A DNA stretch of 64,000 nt from Pseudomonas sp. AB6. Its GTDB lineage: Bacteria; Pseudomonadota; Gammaproteobacteria; Pseudomonadales; Pseudomonadaceae. The translations under genes were made by a program, and so were the position numbers. The notes beneath the pieces were generated by a model. It did no database searches. It was not told where the DNA came from and saw only the letters and a list, made by a program, of their open reading frames with translations. The first letter of the stretch is position 1, and each line of letters opens with the position of its first letter. The stretch lies in assembly GCF_034314105.1 (NCBI RefSeq), contig NZ_JAVIWJ010000001.1, positions 2,419,501 through 2,483,500 on the forward strand, in the 5' to 3' direction. Below, piece by piece: positions 1 to 9,492 of this stretch.

Positions 1-1529
1 TGTGGTTTCAGATCACGACGTAGTTCCAGCGTAACCTCGCCGCGCAACAGCGGCCGACAAGTGTCGCTCAAGCGCAGGCCGCCATAGCCTTCCAGGTCAA
101 TATCAGCTAACCCACGAGCCACCAACTGGCGAAACAGCGAACGCCACTCGCTTTCGGCGCGCGCCTTGCCAACGCCAAACACCGCCAAGTGCTGATGGCC
201 AAAGCTTTTCACTTTGTCATTGTCGCGGCCCAGCAGCACGTCTACTAAATGACCGACTCCATAGCGCTGGCCGGTACGGTAGATCGCAGATAAAGCCTGG
301 CGCGCCGGCTCGGTGGCATCCCAGGTTTGCACACCATCAACGCAGTTATCGCAGTGGCCGCAAGGTTTAGGCATGTCTTCGTCGAAATACGCCAATAACG
401 TTTGGCGACGGCAGCGGGTTTCTTCACAGAGAGACAACATGGCGTCGAGTTTGTGTTGCTCAAGGCGTTTATGACGCTCGTCACCTTCAGAGTTTTGCAG
501 CATCTGCTTGAGCATCAAAACATCTTGCAGACCGTAGGCCATCCAGGCATCGGCAGGTAAACCATCGCGACCTGAACGGCCGGTCTCCTGGTAATAGGCT
601 TCCAGTGATTTGGGCAAGTCCATGTGTGCGACGAAACGCACGTTGGGCTTGTCGATGCCCATACCAAAGGCGATTGTGGCGACCATGATCAAGCCTTCCT
701 CATTGAGGAAACGCTTTTGGTTAGCAGCGCGGATTTCATTGGGCAAGCCCGCGTGATAGGGCAACGCCGGGTATTTGTTTTCGCAAAGGAACGCCGCGAC
801 TTCATCGACCTTTTTACGCGACAGGCAATAAACGATACCGGCATCGCTGCGTCGCTCGGACAGGAACGCCAACAGTTGTTTGCGCGGCTGTTCCTTGGGC
901 ACGATGCGATAAAAGATATTTGGACGATCAAAGCTGGACAAGAACCGCTCAGCCTTCTGCAAATGCAGTCGTTCGACAATCTCTTCTCGGGTCCGTTTAT
1001 CAGCCGTGGCAGTCAGCGCAATGCGCGGTACGTCCGGGAAGAGTTCAGCGAGTTGCCCCAGCTTCAGGTATTCGGGGCGAAAATCGTGGCCCCATTGCGA
1101 TACGCAGTGGGCTTCGTCGATGGCGAACAAGGCAATTTGCAGATTCTGTAGAAACGCCAGCATCCGTGGCTGGACAAGCCGTTCAGGTGCCAGATAAAGC
1201 ATCTTGATTTCGCCCAAACGAATTCGATTGGCCAAATCACGTTGCTGCTCGGCGTTTAGCGTGGAGTTCAGAGCTGCCGCCGAAACGCCCAATTCTTCAA
1301 GTGTTGCCACTTGATCATCCATCAACGCAATCAGCGGTGAAACCACCACGGCCAAACCGTTTCGCAACAGCCCAGGCACTTGGAAACACAAGGACTTGCC
1401 GCCACCGGTGGGCATTAATACCAAGGCATCGCCGCCGTTAGCAACGCGCTCAATAATGGCACCCTGACGACCACGGAAACTGTCGTAGCCGAAGATGTCT
1501 TTAAGTACGCGTTGAGCCTGTTCGAGCAT
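1..1529 (-). CDS. recQ: ATP-dependent DNA helicase RecQ (C-terminus cut by window edge)
   Basis: RecQ is a 3'-5' superfamily 2 helicase acting in recombination and fork repair. The reverse strand reads from ATG at 1529 and is open to base 1, giving about 509 residues. Visible motifs are Walker A PTGGGKS near residue 41, the DEAH box with [17 protein letters not shown] near 136-152, the helicase C domain with GRAGRDG, and the RecQ zinc cluster ([10 protein letters not shown] then CGHCDNC). The RQC domain begins before the edge; the end of RQC and any HRDC domain lie outside. It is divergent from the YecA-family gene, with about 220 bp between them. Identification is secure; only the C-terminus is unseen. 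Confidence 0.96.
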   Translation of the reverse strand, partial: MLEQAQRVLKDIFGYDSFRGRQGAIIERVANGGDALVLMPTGGGKSLCFQVPGLLRNGLAVVVSPLIALMDDQVATLEELGVSAAALNSTLNAEQQRDLANRIRLGEIKMLYLAPERLVQPRMLAFLQNLQIALFAIDEAHCVSQWGHDFRPEYLKLGQLAELFPDVPRIALTATADKRTREEIVERLHLQKAERFLSSFDRPNIFYRIVPKEQPRKQLLAFLSERRSDAGIVYCLSRKKVDEVAAFLCENKYPALPYHAGLPNEIRAANQKRFLNEEGLIMVATIAFGMGIDKPNVRFVAHMDLPKSLEAYYQETGRSGRDGLPADAWMAYGLQDVLMLKQMLQNSEGDERHKRLEQHKLDAMLSLCEETRCRRQTLLAYFDEDMPKPCGHCDNCVDGVQTWDATEPARQALSAIYRTGQRYGVGHLVDVLLGRDNDKVKSFGHQHLAVFGVGKARAESEWRSLFRQLVARGLADIDLEGYGGLRLSDTCRPLLRGEVTLELRRDLKP

Positions 1530-1750
1530 AAAAACCCCACAAATCGCAGAAACAATCCTGCTACAGCCGGTTGCGACCCTTGGCAGCATCGCAAAGCGCG
1601 GGATTATACCCGAGGGTTTCCAAGCTAGGGACGGCAGCCACATCAGCGGTTGAAATTAACCCTGTTACCGCTTCTAACACCTGACTTGCTGGCGCGCAGG
1701 CCGTACACAGCCTAGAATTCAGCATCGTTTATTCCCAAGGTAGTCTTTCA

Positions 1751-2344
1751 ATGTCCTTCGCTGAGCAACTAACCCGCCTGCAAGTTTTCCTCGACGCCGA
1801 CGAGCTGCACGACGAAGCGTTGGACTACGTGGCCGCCCACGGCTACCTGACCGCGCTGTCGATCTGTGCTGAAGCGGTGCCGAGCCGTGAATGGATCGAC
1901 ACACTGTTCTCTGAGGTGCCGCATTACACCGACGACGCTCAGCGCGAAGAAATCGAAACCACGTTGATTCAGTTGCAAGCGCACATCGCGCGCCAGCTGG
2001 CTTCGGACGAAGAGTTCGAGCTGCCCTGTGACTTGGATCTGGGCGATGACCCCGACGATTCCGAGCTGCGCGGCTGGTGTATCGGATTCATGGAAGGCGT
2101 GTTTCTGCGCGAAAACGCCTGGTTTGAAAGCGCTGAAGAAGAAGTCAGCGAAATGCTGCTACCCATAATGGTCGGATCGGGCTTGTTCGATGAACAACCC
2201 GAGTTTGAGGACATTGCAAAAGATTCGAACCTGATGGACGACATGATCGTGCAAATTCCAGAGGCACTCACTGCGCTGTACCTGCTATGTCAGGCACCAG
2301 ACGAGAAGCCTGCTCCAGCGATCCTCAAACCTCGCCATCACTGA
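1751..2344 (+). CDS. YecA/UPF0149 family protein
   Basis: A 197-residue acidic cytoplasmic protein that matches the YecA/YgfB (UPF0149) family in length and in motifs such as LRGWCIGFMEGV and the preceding long acidic helix region. The family is widespread in gammaproteobacteria and its biochemical role is unsettled; some members carry a C-terminal SEC-C zinc motif, which is absent here (the end is APAILKPRHH, with no Cys cluster). The gene is divergent from recQ and followed by an inverted repeat that can serve as terminator. There is no signal peptide or membrane segment. The family call is good, the function unknown. Confidence 0.8.
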   Translation: MSFAEQLTRLQVFLDADELHDEALDYVAAHGYLTALSICAEAVPSREWIDTLFSEVPHYTDDAQREEIETTLIQLQAHIARQLASDEEFELPCDLDLGDDPDDSELRGWCIGFMEGVFLRENAWFESAEEEVSEMLLPIMVGSGLFDEQPEFEDIAKDSNLMDDMIVQIPEALTALYLLCQAPDEKPAPAILKPRHH

Positions 2345-2354
2345 TAAAACAAAG

Positions 2355-2417
2355 CTCGCCAGTTCAAATTGGCTCTACAGGAGATGCACCCCTCTGTAGA
2401 ACCAATTTGTGGCGAAG
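2355..2417. repeat. Imperfect inverted repeat after the YecA gene, REP-like
   Basis: The arms CTCGCCAGTTCAAATTGG... and ...CCAATTTGTGGCGAAG pair over about 22 bp with a small bulge, around a loop beginning at GAGATGCACC. The right arm (GTAGAACCAATTTGTGGCGAAG) resembles a degenerate Pseudomonas REP. It lies 10 bp after the stop of the YecA gene and could end its transcript. Confidence 0.6.
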
Positions 2418-2469
2418 CCGCAGATCGAATCACGACAGATCCGTGGGATAGAATTCATTCTCGAAGCAA

Positions 2470-2500
2470 ACGGCGCGGTGTGCCAGACACACCGCGCCGT
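2470..2500. terminator. Perfect 13-bp hairpin downstream of the adhesin gene
   Basis: The arms ACGGCGCGGTGTG and CACACCGCGCCGT are exactly complementary around a 5-nt loop. The hairpin lies 20 bp beyond the stop of the adhesin gene (minus strand). In that direction it is followed by a short TTTG run, so it fits an intrinsic terminator with a weak U-tract. Confidence 0.7.
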
Positions 2501-2520
2501 TAACGTTTTCCCGCCTTAAC

Positions 2521-5500
2521 TCACACCGTATCCACTTTCAACGAATGGTCAGTGATCATCCCGGTAATGATCGAGGCTGCGTCATGGCCGCCTGCAACCA
2601 TTCCGCCCGCCCCAGGCGTAACGCCGTAGTGGCTTGCCAGATCGACCCCGGCCAAGTCGATGGTTTGAGTGGGGGCCTGGCCAACGATGGAATTGATCTC
2701 AATGGTGGTGACTACACTTGCGCCGGCGCCACTGACTTTAAAGTGCAAGTAGTCATCCAGTGAGGCCGCGCTCGAATTTTCACCCTGCAACAGTTGTGAC
2801 AAATCAAGCTTATCGACGCCGATACTGAAGTCCGTCACCAAGTCATGGCCAAAGTTTCCTTGCTCCCATTTGAAGGTGTCGTTGCCGCTGCCACCCGTCA
2901 ACGTGTTGTTACCCAGTCCACCGATCAATATGTCATCACCGCCCCCACCGTTGAGAATATCGTCGCCCAACCCGCCATTGATGATGTTGCTGCCACTGTC
3001 CCCTATCAGCGTGTCGTTGAAGTGCGAGCCTATAAGGTTGTCGATGTTGGCCAGCGTGTCAGTCCCGGCACCGAGGGTGTTCTGCGCAGTTATTATGCTC
3101 AAGTCAACGTGTACCCCCGCTGTAGCGTTAGCGTAGCTGGCAGTGTTGTTGCCAGCGCCGCCGTCGAGCAAATCGTTACCCGGTCCGCTGATTAAAATAT
3201 CATTGCCGTTGTCACCAAACAGCTCGCTATTGCCGCTACCCGCCTGAAGCACGTCATTGCCATCACCACCATGTAGATGAACGCTGCCCGGGCCACCGAT
3301 CAAAACGTCATTATGGTTGGTGCCTTGCAACGTGTTGCCCGCCTGGTAATGAAGGGTCACATCGGCAACGCTGGTTCCACCGTGGCCGTCATTGGCGGTG
3401 TAGGTGCCGTGCGAATCGGACGTTAGGTCTTGCGCGCCGGAGTAATTAACCGTCATCTGCAGTTGATAGCTTTCAGCTGCCGTTGCGCTTGCAGCAGAAC
3501 CGCTGGTGTTAACGATGTTGGTCACATGCAAGTGATACACACCATCGTCAGTGGCCGTGAAGGAATGACCATTGGCAACCGTGGAGAACACACCATTGAT
3601 GTCCTGCCACTGCATTGAAACGTGAGTTTCATCCTGGGAATTATGCAGGGTCACAGTTTCGCCTTTGTGCAAGGTCACGTTGTAGAGATCTTGTGCGTTA
3701 GCGGCCACAGCATTGGCCGCACCTAAATAGCCGTTAAGCACCACCAACGCGGTAAGCGCACCTGCGCTGTTAAAGAAGTCACTACGCTCTACGGTTTTCA
3801 ACTCATTAGCGCTGCTGTTGCTGGTACCACCAAAATTAATGGGATTGGCGTTAAGCGCGGTGAAATCGGCGCCTTTTGCCGCCCAACCTGTTGTGAAGGT
3901 AGTGGGCGATGCCGTCAGCTTATCGCCATTGGGATCAGTGTCGTTGGCCAGCAGCAACGCTGCAGGCACCGTGATGGTAGGCGACAAAATGTTAGTGATG
4001 ACGTTATCAGCCACCGCCACGGGAGGGGCATTAGGGTTAACGTTAACCAGCAGATTGGCACCTGCCAGGTCGCCATCGTTGTCGCTCGCCACAAAGCCAA
4101 ACGTTTCCGTCAGTGCCGTAGTGCCAACTTTTGGAGGGGTATAAGTATATTCGCCGTTGTCCATGTCAACGACCAAGGTGCCTCCATTGTGACTAGCGAC
4201 CGTAATGCTATTGGTGGTTGTGTCGAACGTGCCGTGGCTGGCACCCACCACGCTAACCCCCCCTTGTCCATGGTTGGCTTTGGAATCGTAGGAATAGGAT
4301 GTCCCATCGACGACGATCGTTTTGATAAACCCGCCGTCCGCGCCAAAGGTACCTCCGGTCATCAGGCTACCGGTAATGGGCACGCCCTGCACCGTGCCGC
4401 TCAGCACCGCATCGAGTGCGCTCAGGTCGGTGACCAGCACCGCATTGGTGTCGGTGTGAGTACTACCGTCATATGCCAAAGGGTCGAGGTAAGTGTTGCT
4501 GATGCCTGAGCCGAGGCCAATTGCGTAGGCCTTGATGTCGTTGGCGTCAAGGAAGGCCTTCCAACTGATTTCATCGGCAGTGCCAATGTTTTCGTTATGG
4601 GTCGGGTTACCGTCAGACAGAAAGTAGGCAACATTTTGCGCTCCAACTATTGCACCGTCGGTAGCGAACGCTTGCTTGGCCACCGCGACCGCTGCGTCGT
4701 AGTTAGTTTCGCCACCGGCAGTCAGCGTGCTGATGATCGCTTTAGCTGTGGCGATATCAACCCAAACTGGTGTTTTATCGGTGGCACCGTTGCTAAAGGT
4801 CACAATCTGAACCCTTACATCGCCCAGCTCCTGATACCTGTCGAACAACGCGCTGATCGCCTGCTTCTCCAAGGCCAGACGAGACAAGCCAGAGACGCCC
4901 GACGCATCGGCCATGCTGCCGGATACATCAATCACTAGCAGCAGGTTTGAATCAACACCCACTACTGGCGAAGTGCGCTCACTGCAAACCACCGTTGGTA
5001 CGTCGTCAACAATGTTGATCGTTAAGGAATTAGTCGCCGTATTGCCCGAGGCATCCGTGGCTCTATAGGTGAAGATGTCGTGCTCGACGTTTGCCCCATC
5101 GTTAGCAATGGGTGACGTTTTCGGTGCCGAAGTCAGCGTGTAGGTATAGGTGCCATCGCCGTTGAGGTGAATCTCTCCATATTGACTCACCAAGGTTCCG
5201 TTATTGCTGCCCACCAAGCTGTAGTTGACTGTGCCCGCAGCGCCTGACACCGAACCCACCAAGGTGCCCGAAGCAGTTTCCGCAGGCGAATCGGGCATGC
5301 TGCCAACCACCGTGCCAGGCGCGAGGTCGTGGCCACTTTGGGTCAAATCCAAAGCATTTTCAAACACGGTGACGCCTTGAGCGCAAACGGCTTTAAGGCA
5401 GGAGTCAGTCACATTAATGGAGATAGTCGTGGTACTGACATCACCGTCCGCATCGCGAATTGAATAAGTGAACACATCATGTGCGCCTGAACGACCCACC

Positions 5501-8500
5501 GAGTCAGGATTGCTGTGATAGGTCGCATTGCCTGATGCGTCCAATACTAACGTGCCGTAAATCCCGACTACGGAGGCGCCCAAGCTTCCGTATGCGGCCT
5601 GTGAAGTATCACCACCGGCCCGCACGCCCACCACTGCGCCTCCCGCGCCAGGACCGTCAGCTCCGATGACGTCATTGGTCAACACGTTGCCGTGCACCGT
5701 GCCGCCCTCCACTACGCCGACTTTATCAGCATGCGCAGTGGGCACATCGTCAACCACATTGACATCAATCACACCCGAAGCCGAACTGCCTTCACCGTCG
5801 TTGGCGACCACCGTAAAGTGTTCGCTGATACTGTTGGCGCCGTCACCGTCAGCTTGCAATGCGTTGTGTTGGAGGGTGTAGCTGTAACTGACCACGCCGG
5901 TTTCGGCGTTATACCCGGTGACTGTCAACAAACTGCCGATCACCGTCGAAACAGACGCTGGGAAGCCTTGAATCTCGCCGCCGCTAATAACGTCAATCCC
6001 ACCTACGTTAAGGCTTTGTAAGCCGTCCGGAGCATGCACCACGAATTCACCGTGCTGAGTCAGCGCCGCCGAATTAGGGCTGGAACCGTTACTGAGGTTT
6101 TTCTCATAGACAGTCAGCTCGCCGCCACAAACTTCCAGACCGTTGAGCGTTACCGGGTCATCGTTGTTGTGAACCTGCAACACCAGATTTGCCTGGCTGG
6201 TGTCGCCGTCCGCATCCTTGAGGGTGTAGGTGAACGTATCAGTGCCATTGCCTCCATCATGCAGCTTGATGAAACTCGGATCATGGGGATTGAGGGTGTA
6301 GGTGTAAGAGCCATCCACCGCCAGCACCAACGTGCCATATGTACCGACAAAAGTACCGCCAACAATCGGACCGCTCGGAATGCGATCAGCGCCTTGGATG
6401 TCGTTGGTCAGCACGTTACCGGTCAGGGTAAGCAGACTTTCGGACGCTATGTTTAGGTTGCTGTCGTTGATCGCGGTGGGTACGTCATCCACCACACTGA
6501 CGTTCAACGAAGCATTACTCACCGAGCCTTCCGTGTCGGTGGCAACCACATTGAAATGTTCGATAAGGCTGTTGGCGCCGTCGCCCGTCGGGTGGGTATC
6601 GGCGCCGTTCAAGGTGTAGCTGTAAGTGACTACGCCGGTTGCGGTGTTAAAACCGGTGATGGTCAGGGTGTTACCCAACCCGGTGGTTAACGATTGGCCG
6701 ACACCACTGGCCACCCCCGCCGCCACCACATTAAGGCCGCCGATGGACAGGCTTTGCAGGCCGTCGGCGGCAGTCACGGTGAACGTGCCGGTTTGCGTCA
6801 GCGCAGCAGCATCCGGGCTGCTGCCAGTGCCAAGGTTTTTTTCATAAACCGTAGCGTCAGTGCCCTCGCCGTTCAAACCGGTTATCAGTACCGGGTCATC
6901 GTTGTTGTGAACCTGCAACACCAGGTTTGCCTGGCTGGTGTCGCCGTCCGCATCCTTGAGGGTGTAGGTGAACGTATCAGTGCCATTGCCTCCATCATGC
7001 AGCTTGATGAAACTCGGATCATGGGGATTGAGGGTGTAGGTGTAAGAGCCATCCACCGCCAGCACCAACGTGCCATATGTACCGACAAAAGTACCGCCAA
7101 CAATCGGACCGCTCGGAATGCGATCAGCGCCTTGGATGTCGTTGGTCAGCACGTTACCGGTCAGGGTAAGCAGACTTTCGGACGCTATGTTTAGGTTGCT
7201 GTCGTTGATCGCGGTGGGTACGTCATCCACCACACTGACGTTCAACGAAGCATTACTCACCGAGCCTTCCGTGTCGGTGGCAACCACATTGAAATGTTCG
7301 ATAAGGCTGTTGGCGCCGTCGCCCGTCGGGTGGGTATCGGCGCCGTTCAAGGTGTAGCTGTAAGTGACTACGCCGGTTGCGGTGTTAAAACCGGTGATGG
7401 TCAGGGTGTTACCCAACCCGGTGGTTAACGATTGGCCGACACCACTGGCCACCCCCGCCGCCACCACATTAAGGCCGCCGATGGACAGGCTTTGCAGGCC
7501 GTCGGCGGCAGTCACGGTGAACGTGCCGGTTTGCGTCAGCGCAGCAGCATCCGGGCTGCTGCCAGTGCCAAGGTTTTTTTCATAAACCGTAGCGTCAGTG
7601 CCCTCGCCGTTCAAACCGGTTATCAGTACCGGGTCATCGTTGTTGTGAACCTGCAACACCAGGTTTGCCTGGCTGGTGTCGCCGTCCGCATCCTTGAGGG
7701 TGTAGGTGAACGTATCAGTGCCATTGCCCCCATCATGCAGCTTGATGAAACTCGGATCATGGGGATGGAGGGTGTAGGTGTAAGAGCCATCCACCGCCAG
7801 CACCAACGTGCCGTATGTACCGACAAAAGTACCGCCAACAATCGGACCGCTCGGAATGCGATCAGCGCCTTGGATGTCGTTGGTCAGCACGTTACCGGTC
7901 AGGGTAAGCAGGCTTTCGGACGCTATGTTTGGGTTGCTGTCGTCAAACGCCTTAGGTACGTCGTCGATGATGTTAACGTCGACACTACCGGTGGCCACAT
8001 TCCCATCGTTATTGGTCGCTACCACTGGAAGATGGTCGATTATGTCGTTAGTGCCATTGCCGGGAGCATGGGATTGCGCACCATTTAAGGTGTAGGTGTA
8101 GGAGACCACGCCAGTTTGGGAGTTATAGCCGGTCACGGTCAGCGTATTGCCCAGCCCGGTATCAATCGCTTGGGGGAAACCACTCGCTTTGCCATTGGTA
8201 ATTACGTTAACGCCATCAATGGTCAAACCTTTCAACCCGTCCGCAGCGTTAATGGTAAAACTTCCACTTTGGGTCAATGCGCCAGGATTGGCCGCAGAAC
8301 CGAGGGGCAAATTGGCCTCGTTGACGGTCAGTTCACCGCTACTCACGTTCAATCCAACAATGCTGATACTGGTATCAGGCGGTGCAACGCCCCCTGGGGG
8401 ACTTCCCGGGCCGTTATCAGGCGGTGCAACGCCCCCTGCGGGATTACCCGAACCGTTATCCGGCGGTGCAATGACCTCTGCGGGAGTGCCCGAGCCGTTA

Positions 8501-9012
8501 TCCGTGAGGGGAGCGACTTGACCTTCAGGGAATATCGGTGCGCTGCTCAAGCCAGCGGTCGGGAAACCGACTACCGGATCGACACGCCCACCCACTTCAG
8601 TTAGCAAAACGAAGGAATGTCCGCCCCCCAATGCGCCCGCTACGTCATTAATAGCCGGACCAGCGGCAGCTGGGTCAGCAATCTTTGTCGGGTCACCGCC
8701 GGCCGCGATAGCTTGCTGCAACTGTTGAACATCGGTCAATTGCGCCTCGGTAGGCGCTGTCGTGTCCGGGGTGTCGATGTGTGTCGCATGGTTGGCCAGA
8801 ATTTCAGGGGTCAGCGGCATGCTGCTGTCACGGCCCAACGTCAGCTCACCACCGTCAGTAAGGTGCACCGCAACGGCACCCACTGGACCGGTTTGCAGGC
8901 GCTCACCTGCAAATACCTGATCACCCGCTACCAGAGCGCGGTGGGTTCCATCCCCCGTAACCGCGAAAACTTCGCCCACAACGTGCGTGACGGTACCGAT
9001 CAACTTGGCCAT
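2521..9012 (-). CDS. LapA/MapA-type giant RTX adhesin with LapG-cleavable retention module
   Basis: A type I-secreted biofilm adhesin of 2163 residues. Layout: N-terminal retention module (residues 1-150) with a candidate LapG site AAAG at 115-118 and the typical GGGHSFVLL...VDPVVG tail; three 14-residue Pro/Gly repeats (about 170-211); VCBS/cadherin-like repeats (about 215-1330), of which 359-955 are almost identical 246-residue units; a von Willebrand A domain with MIDAS DVSGS near 1362; RTX nonapeptides (about 1900-2045); and a C-terminal secretion tail. I start at ATG 9012 (MAKLIG), because GGAGG lies 7 nt before it but only 1 nt before the GTG at 9018. By family knowledge the retention module plugs the TolC-like pore until LapG cuts it under c-di-GMP control; lapD and lapG are not in this window. 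The exporter genes are divergent and adjacent. Whether this is the orthologue of LapA or of MapA cannot be settled here. Confidence 0.9.
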   Translation of the reverse strand: MAKLIGTVTHVVGEVFAVTGDGTHRALVAGDQVFAGERLQTGPVGAVAVHLTDGGELTLGRDSSMPLTPEILANHATHIDTPDTTAPTEAQLTDVQQLQQAIAAGGDPTKIADPAAAGPAINDVAGALGGGHSFVLLTEVGGRVDPVVGFPTAGLSSAPIFPEGQVAPLTDNGSGTPAEVIAPPDNGSGNPAGGVAPPDNGPGSPPGGVAPPDTSISIVGLNVSSGELTVNEANLPLGSAANPGALTQSGSFTINAADGLKGLTIDGVNVITNGKASGFPQAIDTGLGNTLTVTGYNSQTGVVSYTYTLNGAQSHAPGNGTNDIIDHLPVVATNNDGNVATGSVDVNIIDDVPKAFDDSNPNIASESLLTLTGNVLTNDIQGADRIPSGPIVGGTFVGTYGTLVLAVDGSYTYTLHPHDPSFIKLHDGGNGTDTFTYTLKDADGDTSQANLVLQVHNNDDPVLITGLNGEGTDATVYEKNLGTGSSPDAAALTQTGTFTVTAADGLQSLSIGGLNVVAAGVASGVGQSLTTGLGNTLTITGFNTATGVVTYSYTLNGADTHPTGDGANSLIEHFNVVATDTEGSVSNASLNVSVVDDVPTAINDSNLNIASESLLTLTGNVLTNDIQGADRIPSGPIVGGTFVGTYGTLVLAVDGSYTYTLNPHDPSFIKLHDGGNGTDTFTYTLKDADGDTSQANLVLQVHNNDDPVLITGLNGEGTDATVYEKNLGTGSSPDAAALTQTGTFTVTAADGLQSLSIGGLNVVAAGVASGVGQSLTTGLGNTLTITGFNTATGVVTYSYTLNGADTHPTGDGANSLIEHFNVVATDTEGSVSNASLNVSVVDDVPTAINDSNLNIASESLLTLTGNVLTNDIQGADRIPSGPIVGGTFVGTYGTLVLAVDGSYTYTLNPHDPSFIKLHDGGNGTDTFTYTLKDADGDTSQANLVLQVHNNDDPVTLNGLEVCGGELTVYEKNLSNGSSPNSAALTQHGEFVVHAPDGLQSLNVGGIDVISGGEIQGFPASVSTVIGSLLTVTGYNAETGVVSYSYTLQHNALQADGDGANSISEHFTVVANDGEGSSASGVIDVNVVDDVPTAHADKVGVVEGGTVHGNVLTNDVIGADGPGAGGAVVGVRAGGDTSQAAYGSLGASVVGIYGTLVLDASGNATYHSNPDSVGRSGAHDVFTYSIRDADGDVSTTTISINVTDSCLKAVCAQGVTVFENALDLTQSGHDLAPGTVVGSMPDSPAETASGTLVGSVSGAAGTVNYSLVGSNNGTLVSQYGEIHLNGDGTYTYTLTSAPKTSPIANDGANVEHDIFTYRATDASGNTATNSLTINIVDDVPTVVCSERTSPVVGVDSNLLLVIDVSGSMADASGVSGLSRLALEKQAISALFDRYQELGDVRVQIVTFSNGATDKTPVWVDIATAKAIISTLTAGGETNYDAAVAVAKQAFATDGAIVGAQNVAYFLSDGNPTHNENIGTADEISWKAFLDANDIKAYAIGLGSGISNTYLDPLAYDGSTHTDTNAVLVTDLSALDAVLSGTVQGVPITGSLMTGGTFGADGGFIKTIVVDGTSYSYDSKANHGQGGVSVVGASHGTFDTTTNSITVASHNGGTLVVDMDNGEYTYTPPKVGTTALTETFGFVASDNDGDLAGANLLVNVNPNAPPVAVADNVITNILSPTITVPAALLLANDTDPNGDKLTASPTTFTTGWAAKGADFTALNANPINFGGTSNSSANELKTVERSDFFNSAGALTALVVLNGYLGAANAVAANAQDLYNVTLHKGETVTLHNSQDETHVSMQWQDINGVFSTVANGHSFTATDDGVYHLHVTNIVNTSGSAASATAAESYQLQMTVNYSGAQDLTSDSHGTYTANDGHGGTSVADVTLHYQAGNTLQGTNHNDVLIGGPGSVHLHGGDGNDVLQAGSGNSELFGDNGNDILISGPGNDLLDGGAGNNTASYANATAGVHVDLSIITAQNTLGAGTDTLANIDNLIGSHFNDTLIGDSGSNIINGGLGDDILNGGGGDDILIGGLGNNTLTGGSGNDTFKWEQGNFGHDLVTDFSIGVDKLDLSQLLQGENSSAASLDDYLHFKVSGAGASVVTTIEINSIVGQAPTQTIDLAGVDLASHYGVTPGAGGMVAGGHDAASIITGMITDHSLKVDTV
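6150..7938. repeat. Near-identical 738-bp tandem repeats (about 2.4 copies) in the adhesin gene
   Basis: Copies run about 6150-6887, 6888-7625 and a partial 7626-7938. They differ by only a few bases (for example CCAGATTT versus CCAGGTTT near 6185, and GGGGATTGAG versus GGGGATGGAG near 7760). Each encodes 246 residues, starting within ...HNNDDPVLITGLNGEGTD. The DNA identity suggests recent duplication or gene conversion, and a copy number prone to change. Confidence 0.95.
8381..8506. repeat. Three 42-bp repeats coding the adhesin's Pro/Gly linker
   Basis: Units begin at 8381, 8423 and 8465 (GGTGCAACGCC on the plus strand). They encode the 14-residue motif GGVAPPDNGSGNPA and variants, a flexible linker between the retention module and the first Ig-like repeat. 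Confidence 0.85.
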
Positions 9013-9492
9013 ATCCACTCCTCCGTTACCGACGTCTGTCGGCTACTGGACCTGTAAAAGCACCGCACCTCGAAGAACGGCTTTCTTACAAAATCCGATG
9101 TAAATACTACATATCGTTCAAGAACCTGTTCATCAAAAGAAACGCAATATCACTAAGCCAGTATGCAGCGACAATAAAACGTCACCTCGTATAACTTTGT
9201 TTTTGACCTTTATTGCAGCGCCGCTTTATTTTTTTAATGGTGTTTGAACTTTTCTTAGAATCGTCTAAAACCCCCTATAGCGTTAGCCATTAAGCGATTT
9301 ACGAGTGAAACAATGTCTGTAAATCAGAACTACGCATAAGTTTTTTTTGGCATAACCGTTATGAAGAAATCGTCTTAATAAAGCGTCAAAAAGTTGTTAA
9401 CCCTGTTGTTACAATTCTGATACGTTTTCAGCTAAGTTTTTCGCCAATTTATTGGCGATAACGACACACCATCAAGTATTAGGGAGAAGTAC
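9013..9492. promoter_or_regulatory. AT-rich divergent promoter region between adhesin and exporter genes
   Basis: 480 bp without a gene, clearly more AT-rich than its surroundings. It must hold the promoters of the minus-strand adhesin and the plus-strand exporter operon. It contains an inverted repeat TCGCCAA-TTTA-TTGGCGA at 9441-9458, and AGGGAG at 9481 as ribosome binding site for the TolC-like gene. I could not identify a FleQ box or a sigma-54 site with confidence. Confidence 0.6.

Noticed and set aside
6150-7938. Regularly spaced identical DNA as a possible CRISPR or other array
   Set aside because: Units are 738 bp, in frame and coding; this is a protein repeat.
2545-9057. Many long frames opposite the adhesin gene, some repeated three times
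   Set aside because: They are antisense shadows of the tandem repeats; no ribosome binding sites and no known families.
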